Origin: Plastoroseomonas hellenica
GTDB lineage: Bacteria; Pseudomonadota; Alphaproteobacteria; Acetobacterales; Acetobacteraceae
NCBI RefSeq assembly: GCF_018129085.1
Contig: NZ_JAAGBB010000024.1
Coordinates: forward strand, 52,711-116,710
Reading direction: 5' to 3'
Length of the DNA: 64,000 bases
Shown here in pieces: positions 50,996-60,260 of this stretch. Under the pieces are notes generated by a model. It did no database searches, had not been told where the DNA came from, and was given only the letters and a program-made list of their open reading frames with translations. The translations under genes and the position numbers were made by a program. Within the stretch, counting starts at the first letter, position 1, and each line of letters starts with the position of its first letter.

Positions 50996-52480
50996 TTACG
51001 CGCCGTCCTCGTGCCAGGTACGACCATCGCGCTCGATCAACGCGATCGCAGCCGACGGGCCCCAGGTGCCGGCCGGATAGGGCCGCGGCGGTTCCCCGCT
51101 CGCCTGCCACGCTGCGATGATCGGATCGACCCAGCCCCAGGCCGCCTCGACCTCGTCGCGGCGCATGAACAGCGTCTGGTCGCCGCGGATCACATCCAGC
51201 AGCAGGCGCTCATAGGCCTCCGGCACATGTACGCCGAAGGTGTCGGAGAAACTCATGTCGAGCGGCACTTGGCGCAGCCGCATACCGCCCGGCCCGGGAT
51301 CCTTGATCATCAGCTCCAGCTTGATGCCTTCATCGGGCTGCAGCCGGATCACCAGGCGGTTGGGCGAGATCGGCCCGGCCGCGCCATCGAAGACCGAATG
51401 CGGGATGGCGCGGAAGGTGATGACGATTTCCGAGACCCGTTCGGGCAGCCGCTTGCCGGTGCGCAGATAAAAGGGGACACCGGCCCAGCGCCAATTGGCG
51501 ATCTCCGCCTTCAGGGCGATGAAGGTCTCGGTCTGGCTCGGCTGCGCGCGTTCGCCGAGCTCCTCCAGGTAGGACGGCACCGCGGCGCCATCGGCCATGC
51601 CCGCGCGGTACTGGCCGCGCACGGTCAGCGCAGGCACCAGGCTGCCATCAATGGGCTTCAGCGAGCGCAGCACCTTCAGCTTCTCGTCGCGCAGCGCATC
51701 GGCATCGCGCGCGCTGCGCGGCTCCATGCCGACCAGGCACAGCAGTTGCATCAGATGGTTCTGCACCATGTCGCGCATGGCGCCCGCGGTGTCGTAGTAC
51801 CCGACCCGCTGCCCGACGCCCAAGGCCTCGGCCACCGTGATCTGCACATGGTCGATGTGGCCCGCATTCCACAGCGGCTCGAACAGCGCATTGGCGAAGC
51901 GCAGCGCGAGCAGATTCTGCACCGTCTCCTTCCCGAGATAATGGTCGATGCGATAGATCTGGGTTTCGTGGAAGATGTGGCCGATCGCCTCGTTCAGCGC
52001 ATGCGCCGAAGCGAAGTCCGTCCCGAAGGGCTTCTCCACCACCAGCCGGGCGCGCTCGCTCACCAGCCCATGGGCGCCGATGCGGCGGCATATCTGGTCG
52101 AAGAGATCGGGCGCGGTCGCCAGATAGAAGGCGCGGATGCTGTCGGGACGCGCCTGCAACAGGACGCGCAGCTCGGCCCAGCCGTCGTCGCTGCGCCCAT
52201 CCGCGGTCACCAGGAACAGCCGCTGCAGGAAGCGGTCGATCGCGGCGCGGGCATCATCGGTGCGCGCGCTGGCTTCCGTGAGCGCCTTGCCGATCTCCTC
52301 GCGATAGGCGTCGGTGGAGCCCGGCCGGTGCGAAACGCCGATGATCCGCGCGCTGGGCGGCAACTGCCCGGCCAGATCGCGATGATAGAGCGCCGGCATG
52401 AGCTTGCGCCGGGCGAGGTCGCCGGTGCCGCCGAAGACGACATAGTCGAACGGCTCGGTGACGATGATCCGGCTGGTCAT
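50996..52480 (-). CDS. zwf: Glucose-6-phosphate dehydrogenase (copy 2)
   Basis: 494 residues. DYVVFGGTGDLARRKLMPALYHRDLAGQLPPSARIIGVSH, VVEKPFGTDFASAHALNEAIG, YRIDHYLGKETVQNLLALRFANALFEPLWNAGHIDHVQITVAEALGVG (HYLGKE active site), DMVQNHLMQLLCLVGMEPR and RWAGVPFYLRTGKRLPERV are classic Zwf residues. It is closer to standard proteobacterial Zwf than copy 1 at 39692 (for example HYLGKE versus HFLGKE). No gnd or edd gene is adjacent, so it is isolated. Feeds NADPH and 6-phosphogluconolactone. Confidence 0.95.
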   Translation of the reverse strand: MTSRIIVTEPFDYVVFGGTGDLARRKLMPALYHRDLAGQLPPSARIIGVSHRPGSTDAYREEIGKALTEASARTDDARAAIDRFLQRLFLVTADGRSDDGWAELRVLLQARPDSIRAFYLATAPDLFDQICRRIGAHGLVSERARLVVEKPFGTDFASAHALNEAIGHIFHETQIYRIDHYLGKETVQNLLALRFANALFEPLWNAGHIDHVQITVAEALGVGQRVGYYDTAGAMRDMVQNHLMQLLCLVGMEPRSARDADALRDEKLKVLRSLKPIDGSLVPALTVRGQYRAGMADGAAVPSYLEELGERAQPSQTETFIALKAEIANWRWAGVPFYLRTGKRLPERVSEIVITFRAIPHSVFDGAAGPISPNRLVIRLQPDEGIKLELMIKDPGPGGMRLRQVPLDMSFSDTFGVHVPEAYERLLLDVIRGDQTLFMRRDEVEAAWGWVDPIIAAWQASGEPPRPYPAGTWGPSAAIALIERDGRTWHEDGA

Positions 52481-52614
52481 GGCGCGGCCCCACAGGGTGC
52501 ATTCCGGGCCGGGGCCAACAAGCCGCCGGCGATCGGTGTTGCGGTTGATGCATGTTGCTCGGACGCAGCTTGGACACGGGCCGGGCCCGGTTCAACCTGC
52601 CAGAGACGGGAGCG

Positions 52615-53607
52615 TCACCCGCGCGATGCATTGCCGGCCCCCGGCTCGCGGTAGAGCGCTGTCATGCCGGCCGCGACCTCGGCCATCTTCGCACGCAGTT
52701 CCGGCGGGTCCAGCACCTCCGCCTCCGCGCCAAGGCGCAGGCAATCGACCACTGCTTCCCAGAGCGTGCCGATCGGCAGCGTCGCGATGCGCCAGCCATC
52801 CGCATCCGCCGCCGCTTCGATCCGGGTGCCCGCCCGGACATAGGGGGAGCTGAAGGCCGCCAGCAGCTTCACGCCCAAGGATGACAGCCGGAGCTTCGCC
52901 GTGCCCGGATGCAGTTCGGCATCCAGGCGCTCGGTCGTTGCTTTCCAGAAGGCAGCCAGGTCGAAATCCCGCGGCCGCTCGAAATGCCCGTCGAGCGATG
53001 CGAGATCGAGGATGCGGGCAATGCGGTAGGTCCGCACGCTGCCCTCCACCTGGCCGGCGAGATACCAGGCGCCGCTCTTGAGCACGATGCCGAGCGGCTC
53101 GACGCGCCGCTCCTTCTCCGCCTTCCAGCTCCGGTAGCGGATCCGGATCGGGCGTTGCCGCCAGACCGCATCGGCGATCGCCGGCAGATGCGCCGGCTGC
53201 TCGGCCTCGCCGAACCAGGCGGGGGCATCGAGATGGAAGCGCGCGCGCATCCGCTCGGCCCCCATCCGCAATTCCTGCGGCAGCGCCGCCAGCAGCTTCA
53301 CCTGCACCGCCGCCATCACCGCGCCGAGGCCGAGATCGGCGGCGGGGCCCGAGAGGCCGGTCAGGAACAGCGCCTCGGCCTCCTGCGGCGACAGCCCGTT
53401 CAGCCGGACCCGATAGCCGTCGAGCAGGCGGTAGCCGCCCTCCGACCCACGCTCGCTGTAGACCGGGATGCCCGCGGCGCTCAGGGCCTCGATGTCGCGA
53501 TAGATGGTCCGGAGCGACACCTCGCAGTCATCGGCGAGCGCCTGGGCCGTGACCCGGCCGCGCGCCTGCAGGGTGGTGAGTATGGAGAGCAGCCGGCTCG
53601 CCCGCAT
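52615..53607 (-). CDS. YafY family WYL-domain transcriptional regulator
   Basis: 330 residues from ATG 53607. The DeoR-like helix-turn-helix is RLLSILTTLQARGRVTAQALADDCEVSLRTIYRDIEALSAAGIPVYSERGSEGGYRL. The WYL domain (IRYRSWKAEKERRVEPLGIVLKSGAWYLAGQ) and the WCX C-terminus (VLDPPELRAKMAEVA) follow. Divergent from the GFA and cupin genes across a 90-base gap with a palindrome. Such regulators are typically responsive to nucleic-acid-like or small ligands; here the ligand is unknown. Confidence 0.9.
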   Translation of the reverse strand: MRASRLLSILTTLQARGRVTAQALADDCEVSLRTIYRDIEALSAAGIPVYSERGSEGGYRLLDGYRVRLNGLSPQEAEALFLTGLSGPAADLGLGAVMAAVQVKLLAALPQELRMGAERMRARFHLDAPAWFGEAEQPAHLPAIADAVWRQRPIRIRYRSWKAEKERRVEPLGIVLKSGAWYLAGQVEGSVRTYRIARILDLASLDGHFERPRDFDLAAFWKATTERLDAELHPGTAKLRLSSLGVKLLAAFSSPYVRAGTRIEAAADADGWRIATLPIGTLWEAVVDCLRLGAEAEVLDPPELRAKMAEVAAGMTALYREPGAGNASRG

Positions 53608-53628
53608 GACGCGCGCATGATGCCCCAA

Positions 53629-53647
53629 CCTGACAGAAACTGACAGG
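53629..53647. promoter_or_regulatory. Candidate operator for the WYL regulator
   Basis: CCTGACAGAAACTGACAGG: direct repeats CTGACAG with outer inverted CCTG/CAGG, 22 bases upstream of the regulator start and about 50 bases upstream of the GFA gene. Position between the divergent genes favours control of both. Confidence 0.55.
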
Positions 53648-53697
53648 TATGGGCGCGTATCCTCACACACTGATCCACAGACAGAGAGGGGGTGCTG

Positions 53698-54066
53698 ATG
53701 ACGATCAAGGGAAGCTGCCACTGCGGCGCGACGCGGTTCGAGGTCGCTGAGGCACCGGAGCAGGTCGTGCGCTGCACCTGCTCCCTCTGCTCGAAGCGCG
53801 GCGCGCTCTGGGCCTATTACACGCCCGTGCAATTCCGGCTGACCACCCCGCACGAGCAGGTCGCCACCTATCGCTGGCAGACCAAGCTCGTGGCGCATAA
53901 TTTCTGCTCGGTCTGCGGCTGCGGCACCTTCTCGGAATCGCCCGACTGGTCGACCGGCCGGCCCGACCGCAGCAACCCCAAGATTGGCGTGAATGCGCGC
54001 CTCTTCGATGACTTCGATCTCGAGGCGGTGCCGGTCTCCGTCATCGACGGGAAGAACCTCTGGTAA
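53698..54066 (+). CDS. GFA family protein (glutathione-dependent formaldehyde-activating enzyme/CENP-V fold)
   Basis: 122 residues; ATG 53698 is chosen because GAGAGGGGG lies five bases before it. Zinc-binding cysteines are visible in GSCHCGATRFEV, VRCTCSLCSKRGALWAY and FCSVCGCGTFSESP, the full GFA Cys pattern. Members may not all bind glutathione, and activity on formaldehyde is unproven here. Followed after 36 bases by a cupin gene, so these may be co-expressed under the WYL regulator. Confidence 0.85.
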   Translation: MTIKGSCHCGATRFEVAEAPEQVVRCTCSLCSKRGALWAYYTPVQFRLTTPHEQVATYRWQTKLVAHNFCSVCGCGTFSESPDWSTGRPDRSNPKIGVNARLFDDFDLEAVPVSVIDGKNLW

Positions 54067-54102
54067 CGGCGGCGCATCCGCACACGGCAGGAGGCAAGCA
54101 TC

Positions 54103-54621
54103 ATGACGCACCCGATCATCAACATCACCGATATCGACCCTGAGCCGCGCCCGCCGCACTTCGCGCCAACCGGCGCCGCGGCGGAGCGCTACGACGCCAG
54201 GATGGGCGTCATCGGCGCGCGGATCGGCGCCCGGAAGCTCGGCTACAACCTGACCGCGGTGCCGCCCGGCAAGCGCGCCTTCCCCTTCCACAATCACCAG
54301 GTGAACGAGGAGATGTTCTTCGTACTCGCGGGTACCGGCACGCTCCGCATCGGCGACAGCTCCCACCCCATCCGCCAGGGCGACGTCATCGCCTGCCCGC
54401 CCGGCGGCCCCGAGACCGCGCACCAGATCATCAATACGGGGGAGGAGGAGCTGCGCTACCTCGCGATCAGCACCAAAGTGACGCCCGAGATCTGCGAGTA
54501 TCCGGACAGCGGCAAATACGGGATCCTCGCCGAACTCGCGCCCGGCGCCGATGGCAAGCCGCGGAGCTTCGCCGTGATCGGTCGGGAGGGCCAGGGCGTG
54601 GACTACTGGGAAGGTGAGTAG
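54103..54621 (+). CDS. Cupin domain-containing protein
   Basis: 172 residues. LGYNLTAVPPGKRAFPFHNHQVNEEMFFVLAGTGTLRIGDSSHPIRQGDVIACPPGGPETAHQIINTGEEELRYLAIS holds the two cupin motifs (HNHxxNEEMFFVLAG and the later PPGGPETAHQIIN) with likely His ligands and Glu. The C-terminus WEGE-like tail (GREGQGVDYWEGE) is typical of the group. A metal-dependent function is probable; reaction unknown. Possible operon with the GFA gene. Confidence 0.85.
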   Translation: MTHPIINITDIDPEPRPPHFAPTGAAAERYDARMGVIGARIGARKLGYNLTAVPPGKRAFPFHNHQVNEEMFFVLAGTGTLRIGDSSHPIRQGDVIACPPGGPETAHQIINTGEEELRYLAISTKVTPEICEYPDSGKYGILAELAPGADGKPRSFAVIGREGQGVDYWEGE

Positions 54622-54644
54622 CCCACGCGCCGGTCGTCGGTCCG

Positions 54645-56315
54645 CTATCCTGACGCAGCGCCGCCGCCGTGCATCAGCTCGGCGGCGTCGACCAGGCCGC
54701 GCCGGCGGGCGACCTGCTCGGCGGTCAGGCCGTCCTTGTTGGTCAGGGACGGGTCGGCACCATGCGCGAGCAGCAGCTCCGCCATCTCGACCGCCATATC
54801 CTCGTCATCGGGCAGGGTGAAGAGCGGCGTGACACCGGCGCGCGGATCGGCATGGTTGGCGAGCCCCGGTTCCGCAGTCAGCAGCGCGCGCAGCCGCTCC
54901 GTCATGCCGAGCCAGGTGAGATCGAGCACATCGCGACTGAGCGGCGCCAGCAGCTCGGCCATGTCGCGCCGACCGAAATGCGCGGCGAAGCCGAGCGGGC
55001 CGCCAAACTGCGTGGTCGGCCGGTCGATGTCGGCGCCTCCAGCGATCAGCAGCTTCGCCACCTCCATGGCGCCGCTGGCGACGGCATTGTGCAGGCCGCG
55101 CTGTTCCGTCGCATCGCAGACATCGACATCGACGCCGAGTTCGAGCAGCAGCGCGACGACATCCGCCCTTCCCTGCCGCGCCGCGGTCAGCATGGTCCAG
55201 GCATCCTGCAGGCATTCGGGATGCTGCGCCGCGAGCGCCTGGGCGGCGTCGCGGTCGAGCCGCATGCAGGCCGCCCGGAACCCCGCCAGACCTTCCAGCG
55301 GCGCCGCGGCCGCGCCATGGCGCTCCAGCAGATTGGCCATGGCAGCATGGCCGTAGGTCAGCGCCTCCTCCCGCAGCGGGGATCCGGAATAGGCATGCAC
55401 GCCATCCGCCTTGGCGCCATGCGCCAGCAGCCATTCGGCGCGCCGTACATGGTTGTAGGCCACGGCATTGCCGAGCAGGTAGTCGATGGCCGCCATCGGC
55501 ACCCGTCCGCCGAGCTTCGACGGCTCGGCGAGCCAGTCCGCGGTCCTGCCGCGGCTTTCGCAGTGCCTCCAGAGAAACTCCAGCCAGGTGGTGTCGTCAC
55601 GGGTGATCGAGGTGTTGTAGAGCGCCTGAGTGTCATAGGGATCGGCGCCGCGCTCGATCAGCAGCGTGGCCAGCGCCGCCGCCTGCGGATGCGGCGGCTT
55701 GTCGCCCTCGCCTTCGCCGATCACGCCGGTGAGGACGGTGAAGGGATTGTCCCAGCCATCGGAGAAGCCGGCATTGGGATCGGCGCCGCGGTCGAGCAGC
55801 ATCCGCGCGATGGCCAGGGCCTCGGCATCCCCGCCCGGCAGCCGCGCATAGGCGAGGTAGAGCAGCGGCTCCCAGCCGAGCGGCCCGCCCTTGCGGCCGG
55901 CCGCGGCCGGATCGGTGGCGAGGCGACGTTCGACCGCGGCACGGTCGCCGGTCGCGACGGAAGTGTAGAGGCTATGCGCCCGGAGCTCCGGAGAGCGCGC
56001 CAGGAGGCGCGCCGCCGCCACCGGGTCACCCTCCCAGGCGGAGCGGAGCAGGATCTCGGCCTGCTCCGCCAGCGAGCGCCGCGCCAGCGCCAGATCGGCC
56101 AGCGCCTCCCGCAGCGCTGGCCAGCCCGGCAGGCCATGCTCGCGCGCCAGTGCCCATTGCACGTCGCGGAGGCCAGGCATGGCGGGCGCGGCGGGCAGCG
56201 CCGCGGCCAGGCGCTGCCGCGCCTCGGCATCGCCGGCGCGCAGGTCGCGGAGCCAGCGCTTGGCTTCCTTCCGCAAGGTCTCGAGGCTGGAATCAGGGGT
56301 GAGCCGGCGGCTCAT
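54645..56315 (-). CDS. Ankyrin-repeat protein
   Basis: 556 residues. Many 33-residue ankyrin units of the form DIRTNGLTALHxA: for example RGLHNAVASGAMEVAKLLIAGGADIDRPTTQFGGPLGFAAHFGRRDMAELLAPL, and the C-terminal DMAVEMAELLLAHGADPSLTNKDGLTAEQVARRRGLVDAAELMHGGG. About seven to nine units lie in the middle and C-terminal parts. The N-terminus (SLETLRKEAKRWLRDLRAGDAEARQRL) resembles a common helical start. No signal peptide or membrane helix; a scaffold role is inferred. A metal- or enzyme-active domain was not found. Confidence 0.85.
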   Translation of the reverse strand: MSRRLTPDSSLETLRKEAKRWLRDLRAGDAEARQRLAAALPAAPAMPGLRDVQWALAREHGLPGWPALREALADLALARRSLAEQAEILLRSAWEGDPVAAARLLARSPELRAHSLYTSVATGDRAAVERRLATDPAAAGRKGGPLGWEPLLYLAYARLPGGDAEALAIARMLLDRGADPNAGFSDGWDNPFTVLTGVIGEGEGDKPPHPQAAALATLLIERGADPYDTQALYNTSITRDDTTWLEFLWRHCESRGRTADWLAEPSKLGGRVPMAAIDYLLGNAVAYNHVRRAEWLLAHGAKADGVHAYSGSPLREEALTYGHAAMANLLERHGAAAAPLEGLAGFRAACMRLDRDAAQALAAQHPECLQDAWTMLTAARQGRADVVALLLELGVDVDVCDATEQRGLHNAVASGAMEVAKLLIAGGADIDRPTTQFGGPLGFAAHFGRRDMAELLAPLSRDVLDLTWLGMTERLRALLTAEPGLANHADPRAGVTPLFTLPDDEDMAVEMAELLLAHGADPSLTNKDGLTAEQVARRRGLVDAAELMHGGGAASG

Positions 56316-56487
56316 GGGCGTCCTTCCTTCCGTTCGCCTGGCGTCCGCTGAATCAGGCCGGAAGAAGGGTTCGAAAAGGTCGGGCCGTTTCGATCGGGTG
56401 GGAGCAGGCTCCCTTGCCGCGGACAGGAGGCGCCCCGAAGCGCTCTGCCGTCAGACTGGGGGGCGACGCATACCCTGTCAACGCGAA

Positions 56488-56517
56488 GACGGCCGGCCCG
56501 AAACCGGGCCGGCCGTC
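56488..56517 (-). terminator. Terminator-like hairpin downstream of the EF-G gene
   Basis: A 13-base perfect stem, GACGGCCGGCCCG pairing with CGGGCCGGCCGTC across a four-base loop, 50 bases past the EF-G stop in its direction of transcription. A short T-rich stretch (TTCGCGTT) follows. Strong hairpin suits a highly expressed gene. Confidence 0.7.
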
Positions 56518-56566
56518 CTGCGAAGCGATCCATGCGGGAGGGCGGCGCCCTCCCGCAATGCCAGTG

Positions 56567-58654
56567 TCAGGCGCTGGCCTTCATGATCTCTTCCGCGACG
56601 TTGCGCGGCACCGGATCGTAGTGGTGGAACTGCATGGAGAAGGAGGCGCGGCCCTTGGTCATGCCGCGCAGGTTGGAGATGTAGCCGAACATCTCCTTCA
56701 GCGGCACATGCGCGCGCACCAGCACGGAGGTGCCGGCCATCTCCTGGTTCTGGATCACGCCGCGGCGGCGGTTCAGGTCGCCGACCACATCGCCGACATG
56801 GTCCTGCGGCGTCGTCACCTCGACGTCCATGATCGGCTCCAGGATCACCGGGCCGGCCTTCTTCATGCCTTCGCGGAAGCAGGCCTTGGCGGCGATCTCG
56901 AAGGCCAGTGCCGACGAGTCGACGTCGTGGTACTTGCCGTCGATCAGGCTGTACTTGAAGTCGACCGTCGGGAAGCCGGCCAGCACGCCGGTGTCGGCCT
57001 GGACCTTGATGCCCTTGTCGACCGCCGGGATATATTCCTTCGGCACCGAGCCGCCCACGATCGCGTTCACGAATTCAATGCCCGTGTTCCGCTCCTTCGG
57101 CTCGAAGGTGATCTTCACCTCGGCGTACTGACCCGAGCCGCCCGACTGCTTCTTGTGGGTATAGACCTCGGTGTGCGCCTTGGTGATCGTCTCGCGATAG
57201 GCAACCTGCGGGGCGCCGATATTGGCGTCCACGCCATACTCGCGGCGCAGGCGGTCGATGATGATCTCGAGGTGCAGCTCACCCATGCCGGACAGGATGG
57301 TCTGGCCGGTTTCCTGGTCGGTCTTGAGGCGGAGCGAGGGATCCTCGCCGGCCAGCTTCTGCAGGCCGAGCGTCATCTTCTCGACGCCTTCCTTGGTCTT
57401 CGGCTCGACGCTGATGTCGATGACCGGCACCGGGAAGGCCATGCGCTCCAGCACCACCGGATCGTCGGACGACGCCAGAGTGTCACCGGTGCCGGTGTCC
57501 TTCAGGCCGACGAAGGCGGCGATGTCGCCGGCGTTGACCTCCTTGATCTCTTCGCGCTTGTCGGCATGCATCTGGAACATGCGGCCGATGCGCTCCCGGT
57601 GGCCCTTGGTCGTGTTCATGACCATGTCGCCCTGCTTCAGCACGCCGGCATAGACGCGCACGAAGGTCAGGTTGCCGTATTTGTCGTTGATGATCTTGAA
57701 GGCGAGGCCGGCAAAGGGCGCATCCTCCTTCGCGGGGATGATGCGACGGTCGGGGTTATCAGCCTCTTCCTGGCCTTCCTCGAGCGCCACCTTGATGCCG
57801 GGAATGTCGACCGGGCTCGGCAGATAATCGACGACGCCATCAAGGAGAGGCTGCACGCCCTTGTTCTTGAAGGCGGAGCCACAGAAGACCGGGCGGAAGG
57901 CGCCGGAGATGGTGCCCTTCTTGATCGCGCGCTTCAGGGTCTCGACCGAGACGTCGCCCTTGTCGAAATACTCTTCCATGCCCTCGTCATCGACGGAGAG
58001 CGCGGTGTCGAGCAGGAGCTGGCGGTATTCGGCGGCCTTGTCCTTGAGATCCGCGGGGATCTCCTCCTCATGGTACTGGGCGCCGAGATCGTCGCCTTCC
58101 CAGATGAGCGCCTTCATCGTGACGAGGTCGACGATGCCCTTCAGGGTATCCTCGATGCCGATCGGAAGCTGCAAGGCGATCCAGTTGATGCCGAGCTTCT
58201 CGGTCAGCGTCGCGGCCGCGCGATAGAAATCGGCGCCGGTGCGGTCGAGCTTGTTGATGAAGATGATGCGCGGGACGTTGTAGCGGTCCGCGAGGCGCCA
58301 GTTGGTCTCGGACTGCGGCTGCACGCCGGCCACGCCCTCGATGATGAAGACCGCGCCGTCGAGCACGCGCAGCGACCGGTTCACCTCGATGTTGAAGTCG
58401 ATGTGGCCCGGGGTGTCGATGACGTTGATGCGGGTGTCGTTCCACACCGCGGTCACGGCCGCGGAGGTGATGGTGATGCCCCGCTCGCGCTCCTGGTCCA
58501 TGTAGTCGGTGGTGGTGTTGCCGTCGTGGACCTCACCGATCTTGTGCGACTTGCCGGTGTAATAGAGGATCCGCTCAGTCGTGGTCGTCTTGCCCGCGTC
58601 GATATGTGCGGTGATGCCGATATTGCGGATCTTGTCGAGCGGTGTGCGCGCCAC
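56567..58654 (-). CDS. fusA: Elongation factor G (EF-G), probable second paralogue
   Basis: 695 residues from a GTG at 58654 with GGAGG seven bases upstream (longer open frame upstream is non-homologous). [30 protein letters not shown] (G1), DTPGHIDF (G3), [10 protein letters not shown] (G4: NKLD) and the domain IV-V stretch (YKSSxxD-like region, KRxxxxF) are present. Switch I residues [22 protein letters not shown] differ from the canonical proteobacterial [19 protein letters not shown]. The gene is not in a str operon (no rpsL, rpsG, tuf). Probably an additional EF-G of the EF-G2/spd type rather than the housekeeping one. Confidence 0.88.
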   Translation of the reverse strand: MARTPLDKIRNIGITAHIDAGKTTTTERILYYTGKSHKIGEVHDGNTTTDYMDQERERGITITSAAVTAVWNDTRINVIDTPGHIDFNIEVNRSLRVLDGAVFIIEGVAGVQPQSETNWRLADRYNVPRIIFINKLDRTGADFYRAAATLTEKLGINWIALQLPIGIEDTLKGIVDLVTMKALIWEGDDLGAQYHEEEIPADLKDKAAEYRQLLLDTALSVDDEGMEEYFDKGDVSVETLKRAIKKGTISGAFRPVFCGSAFKNKGVQPLLDGVVDYLPSPVDIPGIKVALEEGQEEADNPDRRIIPAKEDAPFAGLAFKIINDKYGNLTFVRVYAGVLKQGDMVMNTTKGHRERIGRMFQMHADKREEIKEVNAGDIAAFVGLKDTGTGDTLASSDDPVVLERMAFPVPVIDISVEPKTKEGVEKMTLGLQKLAGEDPSLRLKTDQETGQTILSGMGELHLEIIIDRLRREYGVDANIGAPQVAYRETITKAHTEVYTHKKQSGGSGQYAEVKITFEPKERNTGIEFVNAIVGGSVPKEYIPAVDKGIKVQADTGVLAGFPTVDFKYSLIDGKYHDVDSSALAFEIAAKACFREGMKKAGPVILEPIMDVEVTTPQDHVGDVVGDLNRRRGVIQNQEMAGTSVLVRAHVPLKEMFGYISNLRGMTKGRASFSMQFHHYDPVPRNVAEEIMKASA

Positions 58655-58892
58655 GATGGGCCTCCATAAGCATGAACGGGCCCGGGCCCTGGCTTTCGCC
58701 CGAGCCGGCCGCGAGAGGGTCACATAGTCAGAATCGTCCGGTCGGCGCGCTAAATGCTCTGTCCGCGACCATTTTGCAAGCCGGCTCCGCCAATTCGGCC
58801 GCATCCCTGCCCCGGCCGGAACTCAGATCTTGTGACGGTCCTTAATGTTTCCTCACAGGACCGCGGCCCCGAGCCGCTGGTATCCTAGCGCC

Positions 58893-60260
58893 ATGCAGCC
58901 CCGCGCCGCCATCGCCGCGATCCGCTTCGGGCTCGGGCGCCGGCCGGGCGAGCCGGTGCCCGGCGACCCCGAGGCCTGGCTGACCGGCCAGCTGCAGGCC
59001 GCGCCGCTGCCGGAGGAAGCGCCGGACCTCCCGGATTTCGCTGCAATCGCGGCCGCCTTCGCCGAGGACCGGAATGACCGGGTGGCGCTCGCCGCCGCCG
59101 CCGAGCCGCCCCCGGTGCAGGCCATGGCGCGGATTGGCCCGCCGCGGGCGATTCTCCTCGAACAGGCCGAGCAGCGGGCACAGGCGGCGCTGCTGCTGAC
59201 CACCGAGACACCTTTCCGGGAGCGGCTGGCATCGTTCTGGGCCAATCATTTCGCGATCAACGCCAGGCGCGGCCCGGTGGTCGGCGCCCATGCCGGGCAC
59301 ATGCTGCGCACCGCGATCCGCCCGCATGTCACCGGCCCCTTCGCGACCCTGCTGGAAGCCGCGGTGCTGCACCCGGCGATGCTCGCCTATCTCGACAACA
59401 CGCAGTCCGTCGGCCCCAACAGCCGGGCCGGCCGGGGCGGCCGCCTCGGGTTGAACGAGAACCTGGCGCGGGAGCTCATGGAGCTGCACACCCTGTCACC
59501 GGCCGCCGGCTACAGCCAGGCGGACGTGACGGAGATGGCGCGCATCCTGACCGGCTGGACGGTGCGGGCCGCGCAACCGCCCGGCGGCACGGTCTTCCTG
59601 CCGAACCGGCATGAGCCCGGCGAGAAGACGGTGCTCGGCCGCCGTTTCGAGGCCGGCGAGGCGGCGGTGCGGGCGGCGCTGCGCTTCCTCGCCGACCACC
59701 CGGCCACCCATGGCCACATCGCGGCCAAGCTGGTGCGGCATTTCGTGGCCGACGACCCGCCGCCCCGCGCCATCAGGCGGGTGGAAGGCGCGCTGCGCGA
59801 CACTGGCGGCGACCTCGGCGCCGCCTCCGCGGCCCTGGTCGCCACCCCGGAGGCCTGGGAGGCGCCGCTCTCCAAGCTGCGCTCGCCGCAGGATTATGTG
59901 GTGGCAGTGCTGCGCGCGGTCGGCTCGCCGCCACCACCCGTGGTCGGCTCGCCGCCGCCGCCCGGCCAGGCGGTGCCCTTCGCGATGGGCCTGCTTGGCC
60001 AGCCGCTGTGGCAGGTGCCGGCGCCGGATGGCTGGCCGGACACGGCGCCGGCCTGGACCGCGCCCGAGGCCATGCTGCGCCGCGTGGAATGGGCGCATGG
60101 CGTCGCCGGCCGCTTCGCCCGCCTGAACGCGCGGGACCTGGCAGCGGAGCTGCTGGGCCCGCTCGCGGCGCCGGCCACGCTCGCCGAGCTCGCCCGCGCC
60201 GGATCGGCGCGCGACGCGCTGACCCTGCTGCTGACCAGCCCGGAGTTCCAGCGCCGATGA
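58893..60260 (+). CDS. DUF1800 domain protein
   Basis: 455 residues from ATG 58893. FRERLASFWANHFAINARRGPVVGAHAGHMLRTAIRPHVTGPFATLLEAAVLHPAMLAYLDNTQSVG, LNENLARELMELHTLSPAAGYSQADVTEMARILTGWTV and HEPGEKTVLGRRFEAGEAA are diagnostic. DUF1800 proteins are regularly encoded beside DUF1501 genes, as here (ATGA overlap), and are thought to act in an exported, envelope-linked pathway of unknown chemistry. A 24-base tandem duplication at 59919-59966 yields VGSPPPPVVGSPPPPG, a small proline-rich insert. Confidence 0.92.
   Translation: MQPRAAIAAIRFGLGRRPGEPVPGDPEAWLTGQLQAAPLPEEAPDLPDFAAIAAAFAEDRNDRVALAAAAEPPPVQAMARIGPPRAILLEQAEQRAQAALLLTTETPFRERLASFWANHFAINARRGPVVGAHAGHMLRTAIRPHVTGPFATLLEAAVLHPAMLAYLDNTQSVGPNSRAGRGGRLGLNENLARELMELHTLSPAAGYSQADVTEMARILTGWTVRAAQPPGGTVFLPNRHEPGEKTVLGRRFEAGEAAVRAALRFLADHPATHGHIAAKLVRHFVADDPPPRAIRRVEGALRDTGGDLGAASAALVATPEAWEAPLSKLRSPQDYVVAVLRAVGSPPPPVVGSPPPPGQAVPFAMGLLGQPLWQVPAPDGWPDTAPAWTAPEAMLRRVEWAHGVAGRFARLNARDLAAELLGPLAAPATLAELARAGSARDALTLLLTSPEFQRR

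Noticed and set aside
56414..58669. Plus-strand open frame of 751 codons opposite EF-G
   Set aside because: Antisense shadow of a strongly biased gene; EF-G motifs are unambiguous on the minus strand.
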